A stretch of DNA of 64,000 bases from Hordeum vulgare subsp. vulgare (GCF_904849725.1 NC_058524.1:508756263-508820262); one strand, 5' to 3'; shown: positions 1-11,678, counted from the first letter of the stretch. Made by a program: numbers and translations. The notes: a model not told the origin generated them from the sequence alone.

Positions 1-959
1 CTCCGGAGAGGGGAAATCATCGCCATCGTCATCATCAACCTTCCTCCATCGCCAATTCCATGATGCTCTTCACCGTTCGTGAGTAATCTCATCGTAGGCT
101 TGTTGGAAGGTGATGAGTTGGATGAGATCTATCATGTAATCGAGTTAGTTTTGACGGGGATTGTCCCTAGTATCCACTATGTTCTGAGATTGATGTTGCT
201 ACTACTTTGCCATGCTTAATGCTTGTCACTAGGGCCTGAGTGCCATGATTTCAGATCTGAACCTATTATGTTGTCACCAATATATGTGTGTTTTCGATCC
301 TATGTTGCAAGTTGTAGTCACCTACTTTGTGTTATGACCCGGTAACCGCGGAGTGACAATAGCCGGAACCACTCCCGGAGATGACCATGGTATGAGGAGT
401 TCATGTATTCACCAAGTGTTAATGCGTTGGCCCAGTTCTTTATTAAAAGGAGAACCTTAATATCCTGTAGTTTCCATTAGGACCCTGCTGCCACGGGAGG
501 GATGGACAATAGATGTCATGCAAGTTCTTTTCCCTAAGCACGTATGACTACATACGGAATACATGCCTACATTAGATTGACTAACGAGAGCTAGTTACTT
601 ATCTCTCCGTGTTATAGATGTTACATGATGAATCACATCTGGCATAATCATCCATCACCAATCCAATGCCTACGAGTCTTTTACTAATCGTCCTTGCTAC
701 GTTACTTTGCCGCTATTGTTGTCACTGCTGCTGCTGTTACTTTGTTGCTATTGGTTACTGTTGCTACTGCTGCTATCATACTACCTTGCTACTGATACTT
801 TGCTGCAGACACTAAATCTTTCAAGTGTGGCTGAATTGACAACTCAACTGCTAATACTTGAGAATATTCTTTCGCTTCCCCTTGAGTCGAATCAATAAAT
901 TTGGGTTGAATACTCTACCCTCGAAAACGCTTGCGATCCCCTATACTTGTGGGTTATCA
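1..959 (+). repeat. Gypsy (Athila-type) LTR, 3' portion, plus orientation
   Basis: Ends at 959 in a TACTTGTGGGTTATCA terminus, the mirror image of the LTR at 14860-16277, which begins TGATAACCCACAAGTA. The reverse complement of this stretch follows that LTR closely over its length, so both belong to one family but point in opposite directions. The sequence after 959 is the 3' non-coding interior of element D, so this LTR inserted into D. The left part lies outside the window; it could be a solo LTR or the 3' LTR of an element reaching upstream. A CTG/TTG-rich tract lies at about 702-800. Confidence 0.85.
702..800. repeat. CTG/TTG-rich microsatellite-like tract in LTR
   Basis: Irregular run of CTG, TTG and TTA triplets inside the LTR near its 3' end. 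The same place in the sister LTR (about 15040-15135) and in the B LTRs carries the complementary CAG/CAA run. Leucine-rich open frames across it are by-products of the repeat. Confidence 0.7.
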
Positions 960-1881
960 GTATGGTGGACTCATACGGAACAACTTTGGGTTTATGGAAG
1001 TGGATGCACAAGCAGTATTTCCGCTTAGTACAAGTGAAGGCTCGCAAAAGACTGTGAAGCGACCAACTAGAGAGCGACAACAGTCATCAAAATGCATTGA
1101 GATTAACCAACATTGAGTGCAAGCATGAGTAGGACATAAATCACTATGAACATGAATATCATAGAGGCTATGTTGTTTTTGTTTCAACTACATGCATGAA
1201 CATGCGCCAAGTCAAGCCACTTGAATCATTCAAAGGAGGATACCATCCTATCATACTACATCATAGTCATCTCAAAATTTATGTGGGCAACCAAGACAAA
1301 CCATTATAAGCTCCTAGGTAATTAAGCATGGCATCAACAACTATGATCTCTAAGTTGTCATTGCAAACACGTTTCTCCCACAACAAAGCTGAACTAGGGA
1401 CAGATAGGTAGTCATATTTACAAAAACAAAATAGACCGAGTTCATACCAGCTTTTCCAGGCTCAGTCACTTCATCATATATCGTCATTATTGCCTTTCAC
1501 TTGCACGACCGAACGATGTGAACAATAATAAGAGTGCTCGTGCATTGGACTAAAGCTGGAATCTGCAGGCAAACACAAAGCAGAAGACAAAGTAATATGG
1601 CTCTATGACAGCTAAACAAGTATGCATGCGAGAGCCACTAAACATTGTAACCATGGTCTTCTACCTTGACCCAAAGAAAAACAAAACCATTTACACGGGA
1701 AAGCTCCCAACAAGCAAAAGAAGAAAAAGAAAATCTTTTTGGGTTTTCTCAACTAGACAGACACACGAAAATAAAACGAGAAAAAGAAAATAAACTAGCA
1801 TGGATGATACAGTGGCAAAGTGTGAACACCGACGAACAAAGTGAAAGCATAAGCAAGAATGTAAAGTCGGTGAGAAACACG
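960..1881 (-). other. 3' non-coding region of element D
   Basis: No convincing gene. The stretch aligns with 49310-50222 of element B; both contain TATGGTGGACTC followed by a GTTTATGGAAGTGGATGCAC block that is also recognisable in P (about 21485) and Q (about 25995). Short open frames here are not conserved. Confidence 0.75.
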
Positions 1882-1895
1882 TTCTCCCCCAATCT
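1882..1895 (-). other. Internal polypurine-tract-like site of D
   Basis: On the minus strand reads AAGATTGGGGGAGAA, close to the LTR-adjacent polypurine tract of the related element B (AAGCTTGGGGGAGT). It lies directly downstream of the ATHILA-type ORF, far from any LTR. Confidence 0.5.
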
Positions 1896-1917
1896 TAGGC
1901 TTTTGGCCTAAGTTGGT

Positions 1918-2939
1918 CTACTCCCAAGGATGGTCCGGGCGATACCCAAAATCATAATGGGGGTTATACGGGAGCCTTGCAGCCACTGCTTGAATAGCTG
2001 TCTCACGGAGACCAGCAGCCTTTGCCTCCCTCTCATACTCCTCTGCCTCTCCTCTGGTTATGTAATATCTCCGTTTTACCAGAAAGCTAAAGAAGGCAGG
2101 AGCAGGAAGGGTAATATGGAAAACACGATGCCGGTTAAATATCAAACGGTATAGGAGGGATTCATCATCCCTCTCAAGGAACTGATAGCGTGTCAAAGCG
2201 GTGCGATCAAGCAAAGTTGTATGGAGCGGGGGATATCCTTCGTGGATATGTACTCCAAGAAAATTTGCTATGCGGCTGGCATAGATCCCACCAAAGAAAT
2301 CCCCTTCATTAGCATTATTGTTCTGCCTCCTTGCTATAATAGCTCTCATGTTGAAACTTTTATGACCCGTTACTGCGCTCTTAGGAATACTAAGGTCGGG
2401 TGCGCAGAGGTGACAATGCTCAATCTTGTCATTAATGCATCTGCCTATGAAGAGGGCAAAATAATGCAAGGCAGGAAAATGAATGCTCCCCATGGTAGCA
2501 TGTGTAAGATCTCTAGTTTCTCCAACAGTTATACCAGAGAAAAATCTCTAACCGAAGATTTAGGAGGATCATTGAGACTACCGCAAATAGGTATCTTGCA
2601 AATTCTATTGAAATCCTCTAAATCCATGGTATACGATTTGTCATAGAGATCAAACAGTATAGATGTATCACGGCCAACTGAAAATTTGAATCTACAAACA
2701 AAAGAGGCAGTGAGAGCAGCATATTGTTCAAATTTATCGGAGATGAATTCTTCGAGTCCGACGTTGTGAACAAGTGTATCAAACTCGTCTTTGAAACCTG
2801 CCTCAATCATGAATTCATCAGAAGGCCATTTACATGGTTGTACCTGTGCGTTCCTCGGTTGGTAAGGATCGGGCTCCCAAATCGCAAGACGGGGACCTCT
2901 CTTGATTGAGGAACCACCATGATAGTTTCTCCTGAACAT
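1918..2939 (-). pseudogene. ATHILA-type accessory ORF of element D, frameshifted
   Basis: Two overlapping-style pieces: 2529-2939 begins with ATG (MFRRNYHGGSS) and contains WPSDEFMIEAG and CRFKF; 1918-2493 in another frame carries ASRIANFLGVHIHEG and ends GYRPDHPWE. Together they parallel 50444-51337 of element B (WPSDEFLRAAG, SIHFPVLRYFSLFVGKC, GGIYATRLAKHFEIP). The family resembles the plant 'ATHILA ORF' proteins often annotated in retrotransposons; its biochemical role is unknown. It is in the position where an env-like gene would sit, downstream of gag-protease. At least one frameshift separates the pieces near 2500-2530, so no single protein is possible. Confidence 0.65.
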
Positions 2940-3334
2940 CTTCCTTTTCTGAAATTTTCAGTGACCCAAAGGAAAAGTGAACAAGGCTCAACTAAACTAG
3001 TAGAAACTACTCCCACAAGTGCCTAGAGGCCATATTACGCATCAAAACTACTTGGGACGACCTAAAATTAGCATGCAAAGCTCAAGAAAAGGGTCACTAA
3101 TGCTGCAAAAATACGCGAAGTATGAGGCACTAGAGCAAAAACTAATTGGACCAATGGAGGAGTCACTTACCAAGGAGTAATTTCCCCCAAACAGTTCGGA
3201 GAATGGTGCTTTGAGCAAGGAGATCGAAAATCCTAGGAAGAAGAGCAAGAACATGGGTTTGAGCTGCGAAACGATTTTTTTTGGAGGTAGGAGAAGCACA
3301 TGTGAGCTAGAATGAGTGGAGGGGGTGCACGTGG

Positions 3335-3394
3335 GCCCGACAAGCCTGGTAGGCGCGGCCAGGGGGTGCCCGCGCCTCCAGGGCTTGTGGCCCA
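3335..3394 (-). promoter_or_regulatory. LTR-like GC hairpin in the interior of D
   Basis: Arms with CAAGCCTGGTAGGCGCGG and GCGCCTCCAGGGCTTGTGG face each other across a G-rich loop. It has the form of the hairpin in the LTRs, and the AT-rich sequence beside it (now beyond the C insertion, about 11700-11780) also resembles LTR U3. It is upstream of the ATHILA-type ORF in transcription order. C inserted at its edge (3403/3404). Confidence 0.6.
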
Positions 3395-3403
3395 CTGGTG
3401 CAG

Positions 3404-5054
3404 TGCTACTGCAACAAAAGACCTTCCAACGGCGCCAGAAACAAGCGTGCTGACGGGAGACTATTCTTGTCTTGATTCTCCTCAGCAACGGCACCAGGAA
3501 TCCTTCTGCTATGGCTACGCCTTTAGGGACTTCCTAGGCAAATATGCAAAGTATTCCCCCGTGGCCTTGGAGCCTTGTCTTGGTGTTCCCTCGAAGCGGA
3601 ATGGGTGATGTAGCATATCAATGGTAAGTATTTCCCTCAGTTTTGAGAACCAAGGTATCGATCCAGTGAAGGAATATCACAAGTGCCTACAGAAACACAA
3701 AGAGCTTGCTCCCAACGCTATGAAGGGGTTGTCAATCCCTTATAGATTGTTTGCCAAGTGAGAACTGAAAGCAACAAAGTAACAAAGCAAAGTAAAAGCA
3801 AAAGTGGAAACGATAGGTGTGAATAGACCCGGGGGCCGTAGTGTTCACTAGTGGCTTCTCTCATGAAAGCAAGTAGACGGTGGGTGAACGAATTACTGTC
3901 GAGCAATTGATACAACCGCGCAAAGTCGTGACGATATCTATGACAATGATTGTATCTATAGGCATCACGTCCAAAACAAGTAGACCGATACTTTGTGCAT
4001 CTACTACTACCACACGTCGACCGCTATCAAGCATGCATCTAGTGTATTAAGTCCAAAAGAACAGAGTAACGCCTTAAGCAAGATGACATGATGTCGATGG
4101 ACAATCTCATATCTACGACAAAGCCCATCTACTTACCCTTGATGGCAACTACATGATGTGTGCCTTGTTGCCCCTACTGTCACTGGGAAAGGTCACCACA
4201 CGGTAAGAACCCAATACCAAGCACTTCTCCCATTGCAAGAATGATAGATCTAATTGGCCAAACAAAACCCGAGACTCGGAGAGACTTACAAGGATATCAA
4301 ATCATGCATATAAGAAATCAGCAAAGAGTCAAATATATATATCATAGATAATCTGATCGCAAATCCACAATTCATCGGATCTCGACAAACACACCGCCAA
4401 AGAGAATTACATCGGATAGATCTCCATGAAGATCATGGAGAACTTTGTATTGAAGATCCAAGAGAGAGAAGAAGCCATGTAGGTACTAACTACGGACCCA
4501 TAGGTCTGAAGTGAACTACTCATGAGTCATTGGAGGGGCGATGATGTTGATGAAGAAGCCCTCCAACTCCAAAGTCCCCTCTGGCAGGGCACCGGGAAGG
4601 GTCTCCAGATGAGATCTCGCGGAAACGGAAGCTTGCGGCAGCGGAAAAATGTTTTCGTGGACGCCCTGATTTTTTCTGGATTTTTAGGGAATTTATAGGC
4701 CAAAGACCTAGGGCGGGGGGCGCTAGGGAGGCCACAAGCTTGGTTGTCGCGGCCTCCCCCTGGCCGCAGCAACAGGGCTTGTGGGCTCCCTGTGGGCCCA
4801 CTTGCTTGGCCCTCAAGCCTCCCGATCTTCTTCCGTTCTGGAAAAAATCATTTTGGGGATTTTATTCCGTTTGGACTCCGTTCCAAAATCAGATCTGAAA
4901 AGAGTCAAAAACATAGAAAAAACAAGAACTGGCACTTGGCACTGAGTTAATAAGTTAGTCCCAAAAAAGATATAAAAGGTAAACAAAACATCCAAAGTTG
5001 ACAAGATAACAACGTGAAACCATCAAAAATTATAGATACGTTTGAGACGTATCA
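3404..5054 (-). repeat. 3' LTR of element C
   Basis: TG...CA-bounded repeat nearly identical along its length to 10026-11678. On the minus strand it starts TGATACGTCTCAAACG and ends GTTGCAGTAGCA. A TATAAAT box (4691-4697) lies just downstream of a GC hairpin (4731-4786) in transcription order. The U5 end contains two primer-binding-site-like relics (3423-3437 and 3478-3496). Confidence 0.93.
4731..4786 (-). promoter_or_regulatory. U3 GC hairpin, C 3' LTR
   Basis: Arms of about 24 nt (4731-4754 and 4762-4786) around a TCCCCCT loop, with TTGTCGCGGCC pairing against GGCCGCAGCAA and outer CCACAAGC against GCTTGTGG. The TATA box is 34 bp further on in transcription direction. Confidence 0.75.
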
Positions 5055-5055
5055 A

Positions 5056-5069
5056 GCATCCCTAAGCTT
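5056..5069 (-). other. Polypurine tract of element C
   Basis: Minus strand AAGCTTAGGGATGC directly beside the 3' LTR, the expected place for plus-strand priming. The same motif recurs twice inside the element (6979-6992 and 7034-7047). Confidence 0.65.
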
Positions 5070-7699
5070 AACTCCTGCTCGTCCTCGAGTAGGGAAGTGA
5101 TAAAGAATGAATTTTTGATGCTTTCATGCTACCTAGCATAGATGTCCTTTGTAATAACTCTTATGTGACGTGAATGTTTAGATCCATTAGATTCAAAAGA
5201 ATAGCTTGCTATTGACGTGGAAACAATAATACTTCAAGCAAACTAGGCCAAAAGAAAGTTATCCCTACAAAATCATATAGTCTGGCTATGCTCTATCATC
5301 ATTGCACAATGAATTTAAATCATGCACAACCCCGGTATTGGCCAAGTAATTGTTTTCACACCTTTACTTTCTCAAACTTTTTCGACTCTCACGCAATACA
5401 TGAGCGTGAGCCATGGTTTTAGCACTATAAGTGGTGTGGAGTGTGGTGGAGGTTGCAAGAAAAGCAAGGAGAAGATTGTCACATTAACTAGGCATATCAA
5501 TGAGCTGTGGAGATGCTCATCAAAATAGATATCAATGTGAATGAGTAGGGATTGCCATACAAATGAGGCACTAGAGCTAAGAGTATGTGAAAGCTCTTAA
5601 AGAAAACTAGTGGGTGTGCATCCAACTTGCTTGCTCACGAAGACCTAAGGAAATTTTGAGGAAGCCTGTCATTGGAATATACAAGCCAAGTTATATAATG
5701 AAAATTTCCCACTAGCTATATGGTGGTGACAAAACAAGAGACTCTCAATCGTGAAGATCATGGTGCTTAATATGCACAAGTGTGGAAAAGTGGTAGCATT
5801 GTCCATTCTCTCTTTTTCTCTCATTTTTTTTGAATGTGCTCTTTGGCCTCTTTTCTTTGCTTTTTTTGGTGGGCATCTTTGGCCTCTTTTATTTCCTTAG
5901 ATGGGACAATGCTCCATCAATAATGATCATCACACTTACAACTCAGAACTTAGAGCAATGATGACTCTATATGGAATGCCTTCGGTAGTGTACCGTGACA
6001 ATGATCTAGCATGGCATGGATATTAATGGAAACATCATGCTAGCTATCTTACGATCATGCAATGTAAATGTAGAAGTGGTGGCACATGTCATGGTGGTAG
6101 TTGCATGGCAATATATCTCGGAATGACTTTGAAAACGCCATAGTAGGTAGGTATGGTGGCTGTTTTGAGGGAGGCTAATGGTGGGTTTTGTGCACTGGCG
6201 AAAGTTGCACGACACTAAAGAAGATAGTGATGGTGGAAGGTGAAAGTGCATCTAAACCATGGACTCAACATTAGTCATGAAGAACTCATATACTTGTTGC
6301 AAAAAAATTATAAGTAAGCATTCAACGCATACTCCTAGGGGAAGGGTTGGTAGGTATAAACCATCGCGCGATCCCGACCGCCACGCAAAGGATGACAATC
6401 GATACACTAATCATGCTCAGACTTCATCACATAGCGGTTCACCATATGTGCATGCTACGGGAATCACTAACTTCAACACAAGTATTTCTAGATCCACAAC
6501 ACCTTTCTAGTATAACTTCAATATTAACATAACCACAACTCAAAACTAGTTGAGATGAATCAAACTTCTCTAACTATTCAATGCACATGAAGGAGGAAGT
6601 TTTTGTATCCCTTTGGATAACTACCCCTTTTGAGACTACTTTCAAAGCATAGATCAACTACCAAGCCACGCACCTCCGTGCTCTAAAAGATATAAGTCAA
6701 GCACATAGAGCAAAATCAACTAGCTCAAAAGATATAAGTGAAGCACATGTGAGCTGAATTGCCTAACCAAAGGATATAAGTGAAGCTCGACAAAATCACG
6801 GTGAGTGCATGTCTCTCTCTCTAGGTGTGCAGCAAGGATGATTGTGACACAACAAAAATAAAAGACTCCTATGATACAAGATGCTCCAAGAAAAACACAT
6901 AACATGTGGTGAATAAAAATATAGCCCCAAGTAACGTTACCGATGGATTGAAGACGAAAGAAGGGATGCCTTCCCGGGGCATCCCCAAGCTTAGGCTTTT
7001 ACGGCATCCTTGAATCATAGTGGGGTGCCTTGGGCATCCCCAAGCTTGAGCTCTTGCCAGTCTTTATCTTTTTTTCCATAAGAACTTCACCCAAAACTTG
7101 AAAACTTCACAACACGAAACTTAAACAGAAACTCGTGATAACATTAGTATAAGAAAGCAAACCACCACTTCCTTAGGTACTGTAGAAAACTTGAATTCTA
7201 CTTATGTTGATGTTGGGTTACTGTATTTTCAATCTTCCATGGCTAATACCCCCCGATACTATCCATAGTTTCATCAAAATAAGCAACCAACACAACAAAA
7301 ACATAATCTGTTAACAGCACACCAGTCTGTAGCAATCTGTATACTTCGTATACTTATGGTACTTCAAAAATTCTGAAACATTACGACAGTCTGAAGAATT
7401 TGCGTAGCAATCAGCAGGAAAAAGAATCAACTCAAAATCTCTTACATAAAAATAAATGAAAATTATTTTCATGAGCAGAAAGTTTCTGTCTTTTCCAGCA
7501 TGACCAAACGATCATCCCCAAGACTAATCATAACGGTTTTGCTTGGCACAAACGCAAAAAGAAACACAAAAAACACAATCATAACAGAATTTTGAAAGTT
7601 TGGAAAAGACAAAACAGAAAGGAAAATTATAGATTCGTTGGGTTGCCTCCCAACAAGCGGTACTGTTTAACGCCCTTAGCTAGGCAAAAGATGATGGAA
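5070..7699 (-). other. 3' non-coding region of element C
   Basis: About 2.6 kb with no credible coding frame, reverse transcriptase or integrase remnant. It holds two polypurine-like copies of AAGCTTGGGGATGC (minus strand, 6979-6992 and 7034-7047), just downstream of gag-protease in transcription order. Otherwise AT-rich with short homopolymer runs. Confidence 0.75.
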
Positions 7700-9786
7700 T
7701 CACGTATAGTCATCTTTGGTGCTCAAACCATAAGTACCCCTCATCATAGATTCATAAGGCAATCTTATTTTCTTTCTAGGAAAGTGCTCCGTGCCCTTCT
7801 TTAGGGGAAATTGAAATCTAATATTCCCTTCCTTCATATCGATGATAGCACCAATAGTCCTTAGGAAAGGTGTACCAAGAATAATGGGACATGAAGGATT
7901 GCAATCTATGTCAAGTACAATGAAATCCACGGGTACATAGTTCTTATTTGCAACAATAAGAACATCGTTGATCCTTCCCATGGGTTTCTTGACAGTAGAA
8001 ACTGCAAGATGCAAATTAAGAGAACACTCTTCAATCTCATGAAAACCAAGAATATCACATAAAGATTTTGGAATCGCGGAAACACTAGCACCCAAATCAC
8101 ACAAATCATTGCACTCATAGTTTTTGATCTTGATTTTGATAGTAGGTTCCCACTCATCATGAAGTTTTCTAGGTATAGAGACTTCTAGTTCGAGCTTCTC
8201 TTCCAGAGATTTCATCATAGCGTCTACGATTTGTGCGGTAAAGGCTTTGCTTTGACTATAAGCATGTGGAGAGTTTGCAATGGATTGCATCAAAGAGATG
8301 CATTCAAACAAGGAGAAATTATCATAATTGAATTCCTTGAAATCCAAAGTGGGAGTTTCATTACTACCCAAAATTTTGATTTCTTCTACTCCACTCTCCA
8401 CACCTTTATCATCAAGATAGGTGGACTCCGAATCATTGGGGCGTTTTTCAACCAAAGTGGATTCATATCTAGCCCCTTCATCAATAGGTTTGACACACGA
8501 AAACAAAGATTCAAGAGGACACACACCAAGCACTTTAATATCTTCGTGATTTGCATCACTAGAACGCACCCTTTTAAACCATTCATGCCTAGCGCGAATT
8601 TGGGCGGTTCTTTCTTTGCTCTCATTCATGGAGACACGCATAGCTTTCGAAGTTTCATCCAAGTTGACCTTGGGAGGAGCACATCTAACTTTCAAAGCAT
8701 CAATATCACAAGACATCCTATCAACGCTCTTAGCCAAATCGTTAATTTTGAGTAGTTTTTCCTCTATGGACGCATTGAAAATCTTTTGAGAGTTGATGAA
8801 CTCTTTGATATTACTCTCTAAATCAGAGGGTAATTTGTTATGATTTCCATAAGCCTTGTTGTAGGAATTTCCATAATTGTTAGAGGAGTTACTAGGAAAA
8901 GGCCTAGGAACATAGTTTCCTCTAAAAGCATTGTTGTTGCCAAAATTGTTCCTACCAACAAAGTTAACGTCCAAACTAGCGTTGCTACTCTCAATCAAGG
9001 AAGATAGTGGCATGTCATTAGGATATAAAGGAGTGTTTCTACTAGCAACCAAATTAATCAACTCGTCCATCTTAGCACTAAGCGAGTTAATTTCTTCTAT
9101 AGCGTGTACCTTTTTGCTAGCAGGTGACCTTTCAGTATGCCACTAAGAGTAGTTGGTCATGATATTGTCTAGGAGTTTTGTAGCGTCTCCTAACATGATT
9201 TCCACGAACGTTCCACCTGAGGCAGAGTCCAAGATATTGCGAGAAGCGAAATTCAAACCAACATAAAAGATTTGTATAATCATCCACAAACTCAAGCCAT
9301 GAGCGGGACAATTTCTTATCATAAGCTTCATCCTCTCCCAAGATTGTGCAACGTGTTCATGATCAAGTTGCTTGAAATTCATGATATCGTTACGTAAGGA
9401 GATAATCTTATCCGGAGGAAAATTCTTGGATATGTAAGCATCTTTGCACTTATCCCAAGAATCGATACTATTTTTAGGCAAAGAAGAAAACCAAGTTTTT
9501 GCGCGATCTCGCAACGAGAAAGGAAAAAGCTTCAACTTAATCACGTCATTATCCACATCTATTTTATTTTGCATATCGGAAAGCTCAATGAAGGTATTGA
9601 GATGGGATGCGGCACCTTCACGGCACCTTCACTAGGAAGGACAGAGAATTGCTCTTTCATAACAAGATTCAGCAAAGTTGCGTTGATTTCATACGATTCC
9701 GCACTAGTGGCGGGAGCAATCAGAGTACTAATAAAATCATTATTATTGGTACTTGAGAAGTTGCAAAGTTTGGTGTTTTCAGCCAT
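7700..9786 (-). pseudogene. gag-protease of element C, broken by an 11-bp duplication and a stop
   Basis: The start is the ATG at 9784-9786 (MAENTKLCNFSS). The gag core follows (LKLFPFSLRDRAKTWFSSLP, about 9480-9530; AQSWERMKLMIRNCPAHG). Near the C-terminus is a retropepsin-like domain with the active-site motif [11 protein letters not shown] (about 8075-8105) and the later CPIILGTPFLRTIGA. The gag would form the particle and the protease would cut it. Two lesions: GGCACCTTCAC is tandemly duplicated at 9611-9632, and 11 bp shifts the frame; TAG at 9143-9145 stops the gag after MTNYS. The frame relation of the pieces matches exactly one 11-bp insertion. No pol follows. Confidence 0.85.
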
Positions 9787-9997
9787 GATGACTTCAACAA
9801 ACAAACAAGCACACAAGCTAGCAAGAAAAATGGCAAAGGAAAACGGCAAAAAGGCAAAAGGCAAAAGAAAACGACAAAGGAGAAAGGCAAATGAAAACGG
9901 CAAATGTGAAGTGGGGGAGAGGAAAACGAGAGGCAACAGGCAAAAAAGTAAATGCAAGAGATGAGTTTGTGAGACCTACTTGGATAGATCTCTCCTT
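9787..9997 (-). other. Leader of element C
   Basis: Non-coding sequence between primer-binding site and gag start, low in complexity, with repeated TTTGCCGTTTTC/TTTGCC units on the minus strand. This is the usual place for a packaging signal, but no structure can be assigned. Confidence 0.6.
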
Positions 9998-10014
9998 CCC
10001 CGACAACGGCGCCA
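9998..10014 (-). other. Primer-binding site of element C (tRNA-Asp type)
   Basis: Minus strand TGGCGCCGTTGTCGGGG, complementary to the 3' end of plant tRNA-Asp apart from one base relative to the D, P, Q and B sites. Eleven bases separate it from the 5' LTR. Confidence 0.85.
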
Positions 10015-10025
10015 GAAATTCTTCT

Positions 10026-11678
10026 TGCTACTGCAACAAAAGACCTTCCAACGGCGCCAGAAACAAGCGTGCTGACGGGAGACTATTCTTGTCTTGATTC
10101 TCCTCAGCAACGGCACCAGGAATCCTTCTGCTACGGCTACGCCATTAGGGACTTCCTAGGCAAATATGCAAAGGATTCCTCCGTGGCCTTGGAGCCTCGC
10201 GTTGGTGTTCCCTCGAAGCGGAAAGGGTGATGTAGAACAGATGGTAAGTATTTCCCTTAGTTTTGAGAACCAAGGTATCGATCAAGTGAAGGAGTATCAC
10301 AAGTGCCTGCACAAAAACAAAGAGCTTGCTCCCAATGCTATGAAGGGGTTGTCAATCCCTTATAGATTGTTTGCCAAGTGAGAACTGAAAGCAACAAAGT
10401 ACCAAAGCAAAGTAAAAGCGAAAGTGGAAATGATAGGTGTGAATAGAACCGGGGGCCGTAGTGTTCACTAGTGGCTTCTCTCATGAAAGCAAGTAGATGG
10501 TGGGTGAACGAATTACTGTCGAGCAATTGATAGAACCGCGCAAAGTCGTGACGATATCTATGGAAATGATTATATCTATAGGCATCACGTCCAAAACAAG
10601 TAGACCGATACTTTCTGCATCTACTACTATTACTCCACACGTCGACCGCTATCCAGCATGCATCTAGTGTATTAAGTCCAAAAGAACAAAGTAACGCCTT
10701 AAGCAAGATGACATGATGTAGATAGACAATGTCATATCTATGACAAAGCCCATCTTGTTACCCTTGATGGCAACTATACGATGTGTGCCTTGCTGCCCCT
10801 ACTGTCACTGGCAAAGGTCACCACACGGTAAGAACCCAAAACCAAGCACTTCTCCCATTGCAAGAATCATAGATCTAGTTGGCCGAACAAAACCCAAGAC
10901 TCGGAGAGACTTACAAGGATATCAAATCTTGCATATAAGAAATCAGCAAAGACTCAAATATATATCGTAGATAATCTCATCACAAATCCACAATTCATCG
11001 GATCTCGACAAACACACCGCCAAAGAGAATTACATCGGATAGATCTCCATGAAGATCATGGAGAACTTTGTATTGAAGATCCAAGAGAGAGAAGAAGCCA
11101 TCTAGCTACTAACTACGGACCCATAGGTCTGAAGTGAACTACTCATGAGTCATTGGAGGGGCGATGATTTTGATGAAGAAGCCCTCCAACTCCAAAGTCC
11201 CCTCCGGCAGGGCACCGGGAAGGGTCTCCAGATGAGATCTCGCGGAAACGGAAGCTTTCGGCGGAGGAAAAGTGTTTTCGTGGACGCCCTGATTTTTTCT
11301 GGATTTTTAGGGAATTTATAGGCCAAAGAACTAGGGCAGGGGACGCCAGGGAGGCCACAAGCTTGGTTGCCGCGGCCTCCCCCCTGGCCGCGGCAACAGG
11401 GCTTGTGGGCTCCCTGTGGGCCCACTTGCTTGGCCCTCAAGCCTCCCGATCTTCTTGCGTTCTGGAAAAAATCATTTTGGGGATTTTATTCCGTTTGGAC
11501 TCCGTTCCAAAATCAGATCTGAAAAGAGTCAAAAACATAGAAAAAACAGGAACTGGCACTTGGCACTGAGTTAATAAGTTAGTCCCAAAAAAATATAAAA
11601 AGGTAAACAAAACATCCAAAGTTGACAAGATAAGAGCATGAAACCATCAAAAATTATCGATACGTTTGAGATGTATCA
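10026..11678 (-). repeat. 5' LTR of element C
   Basis: Pairs with 3404-5054. It contains the U3 hairpin at 11354-11410, a TATAAAT box at 11314-11320 and primer-site relics at 10045-10059 and 10101-10118. The terminal bases are followed by the TGCAG target duplication. Confidence 0.93.
11354..11410 (-). promoter_or_regulatory. U3 GC hairpin, C 5' LTR
   Basis: The cleanest copy in the window: left arm 11354-11377 and right arm 11386-11410 with TTGCCGCGGCC against GGCCGCGGCAA unbroken, outer arms CCACAAGC / GCTTGTGG, loop TCCCCCCT. Confidence 0.8.

Larger units (their letters stand above)
3404..11678 (-). mobile_element. Element C: complete non-autonomous Athila-type LTR retrotransposon
   Basis: 8.3-kb element on the minus strand with two LTRs of about 1.65 kb (3404-5054 and 10026-11678), a primer-binding site at 9998-10014, a gag-protease pseudogene at 7700-9786 and a purine-rich site beside the 3' LTR. 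Flanked by a perfect 5-bp direct repeat TGCAG at 3399-3403 and 11679-11683. The disrupted sequence of D continues cleanly on both sides. No reverse transcriptase or integrase motif is present, so movement would need another element's enzymes. A solo LTR of the same family is at 19032-20686. The LTR start TGATACGTCTCAAACGTATC is typical of very abundant Triticeae Gypsy families. Confidence 0.93.

Noticed and set aside
3048..3608. Open frames across the C insertion edge
   Set aside because: They combine D interior and C LTR sequence by chance and lack motifs.
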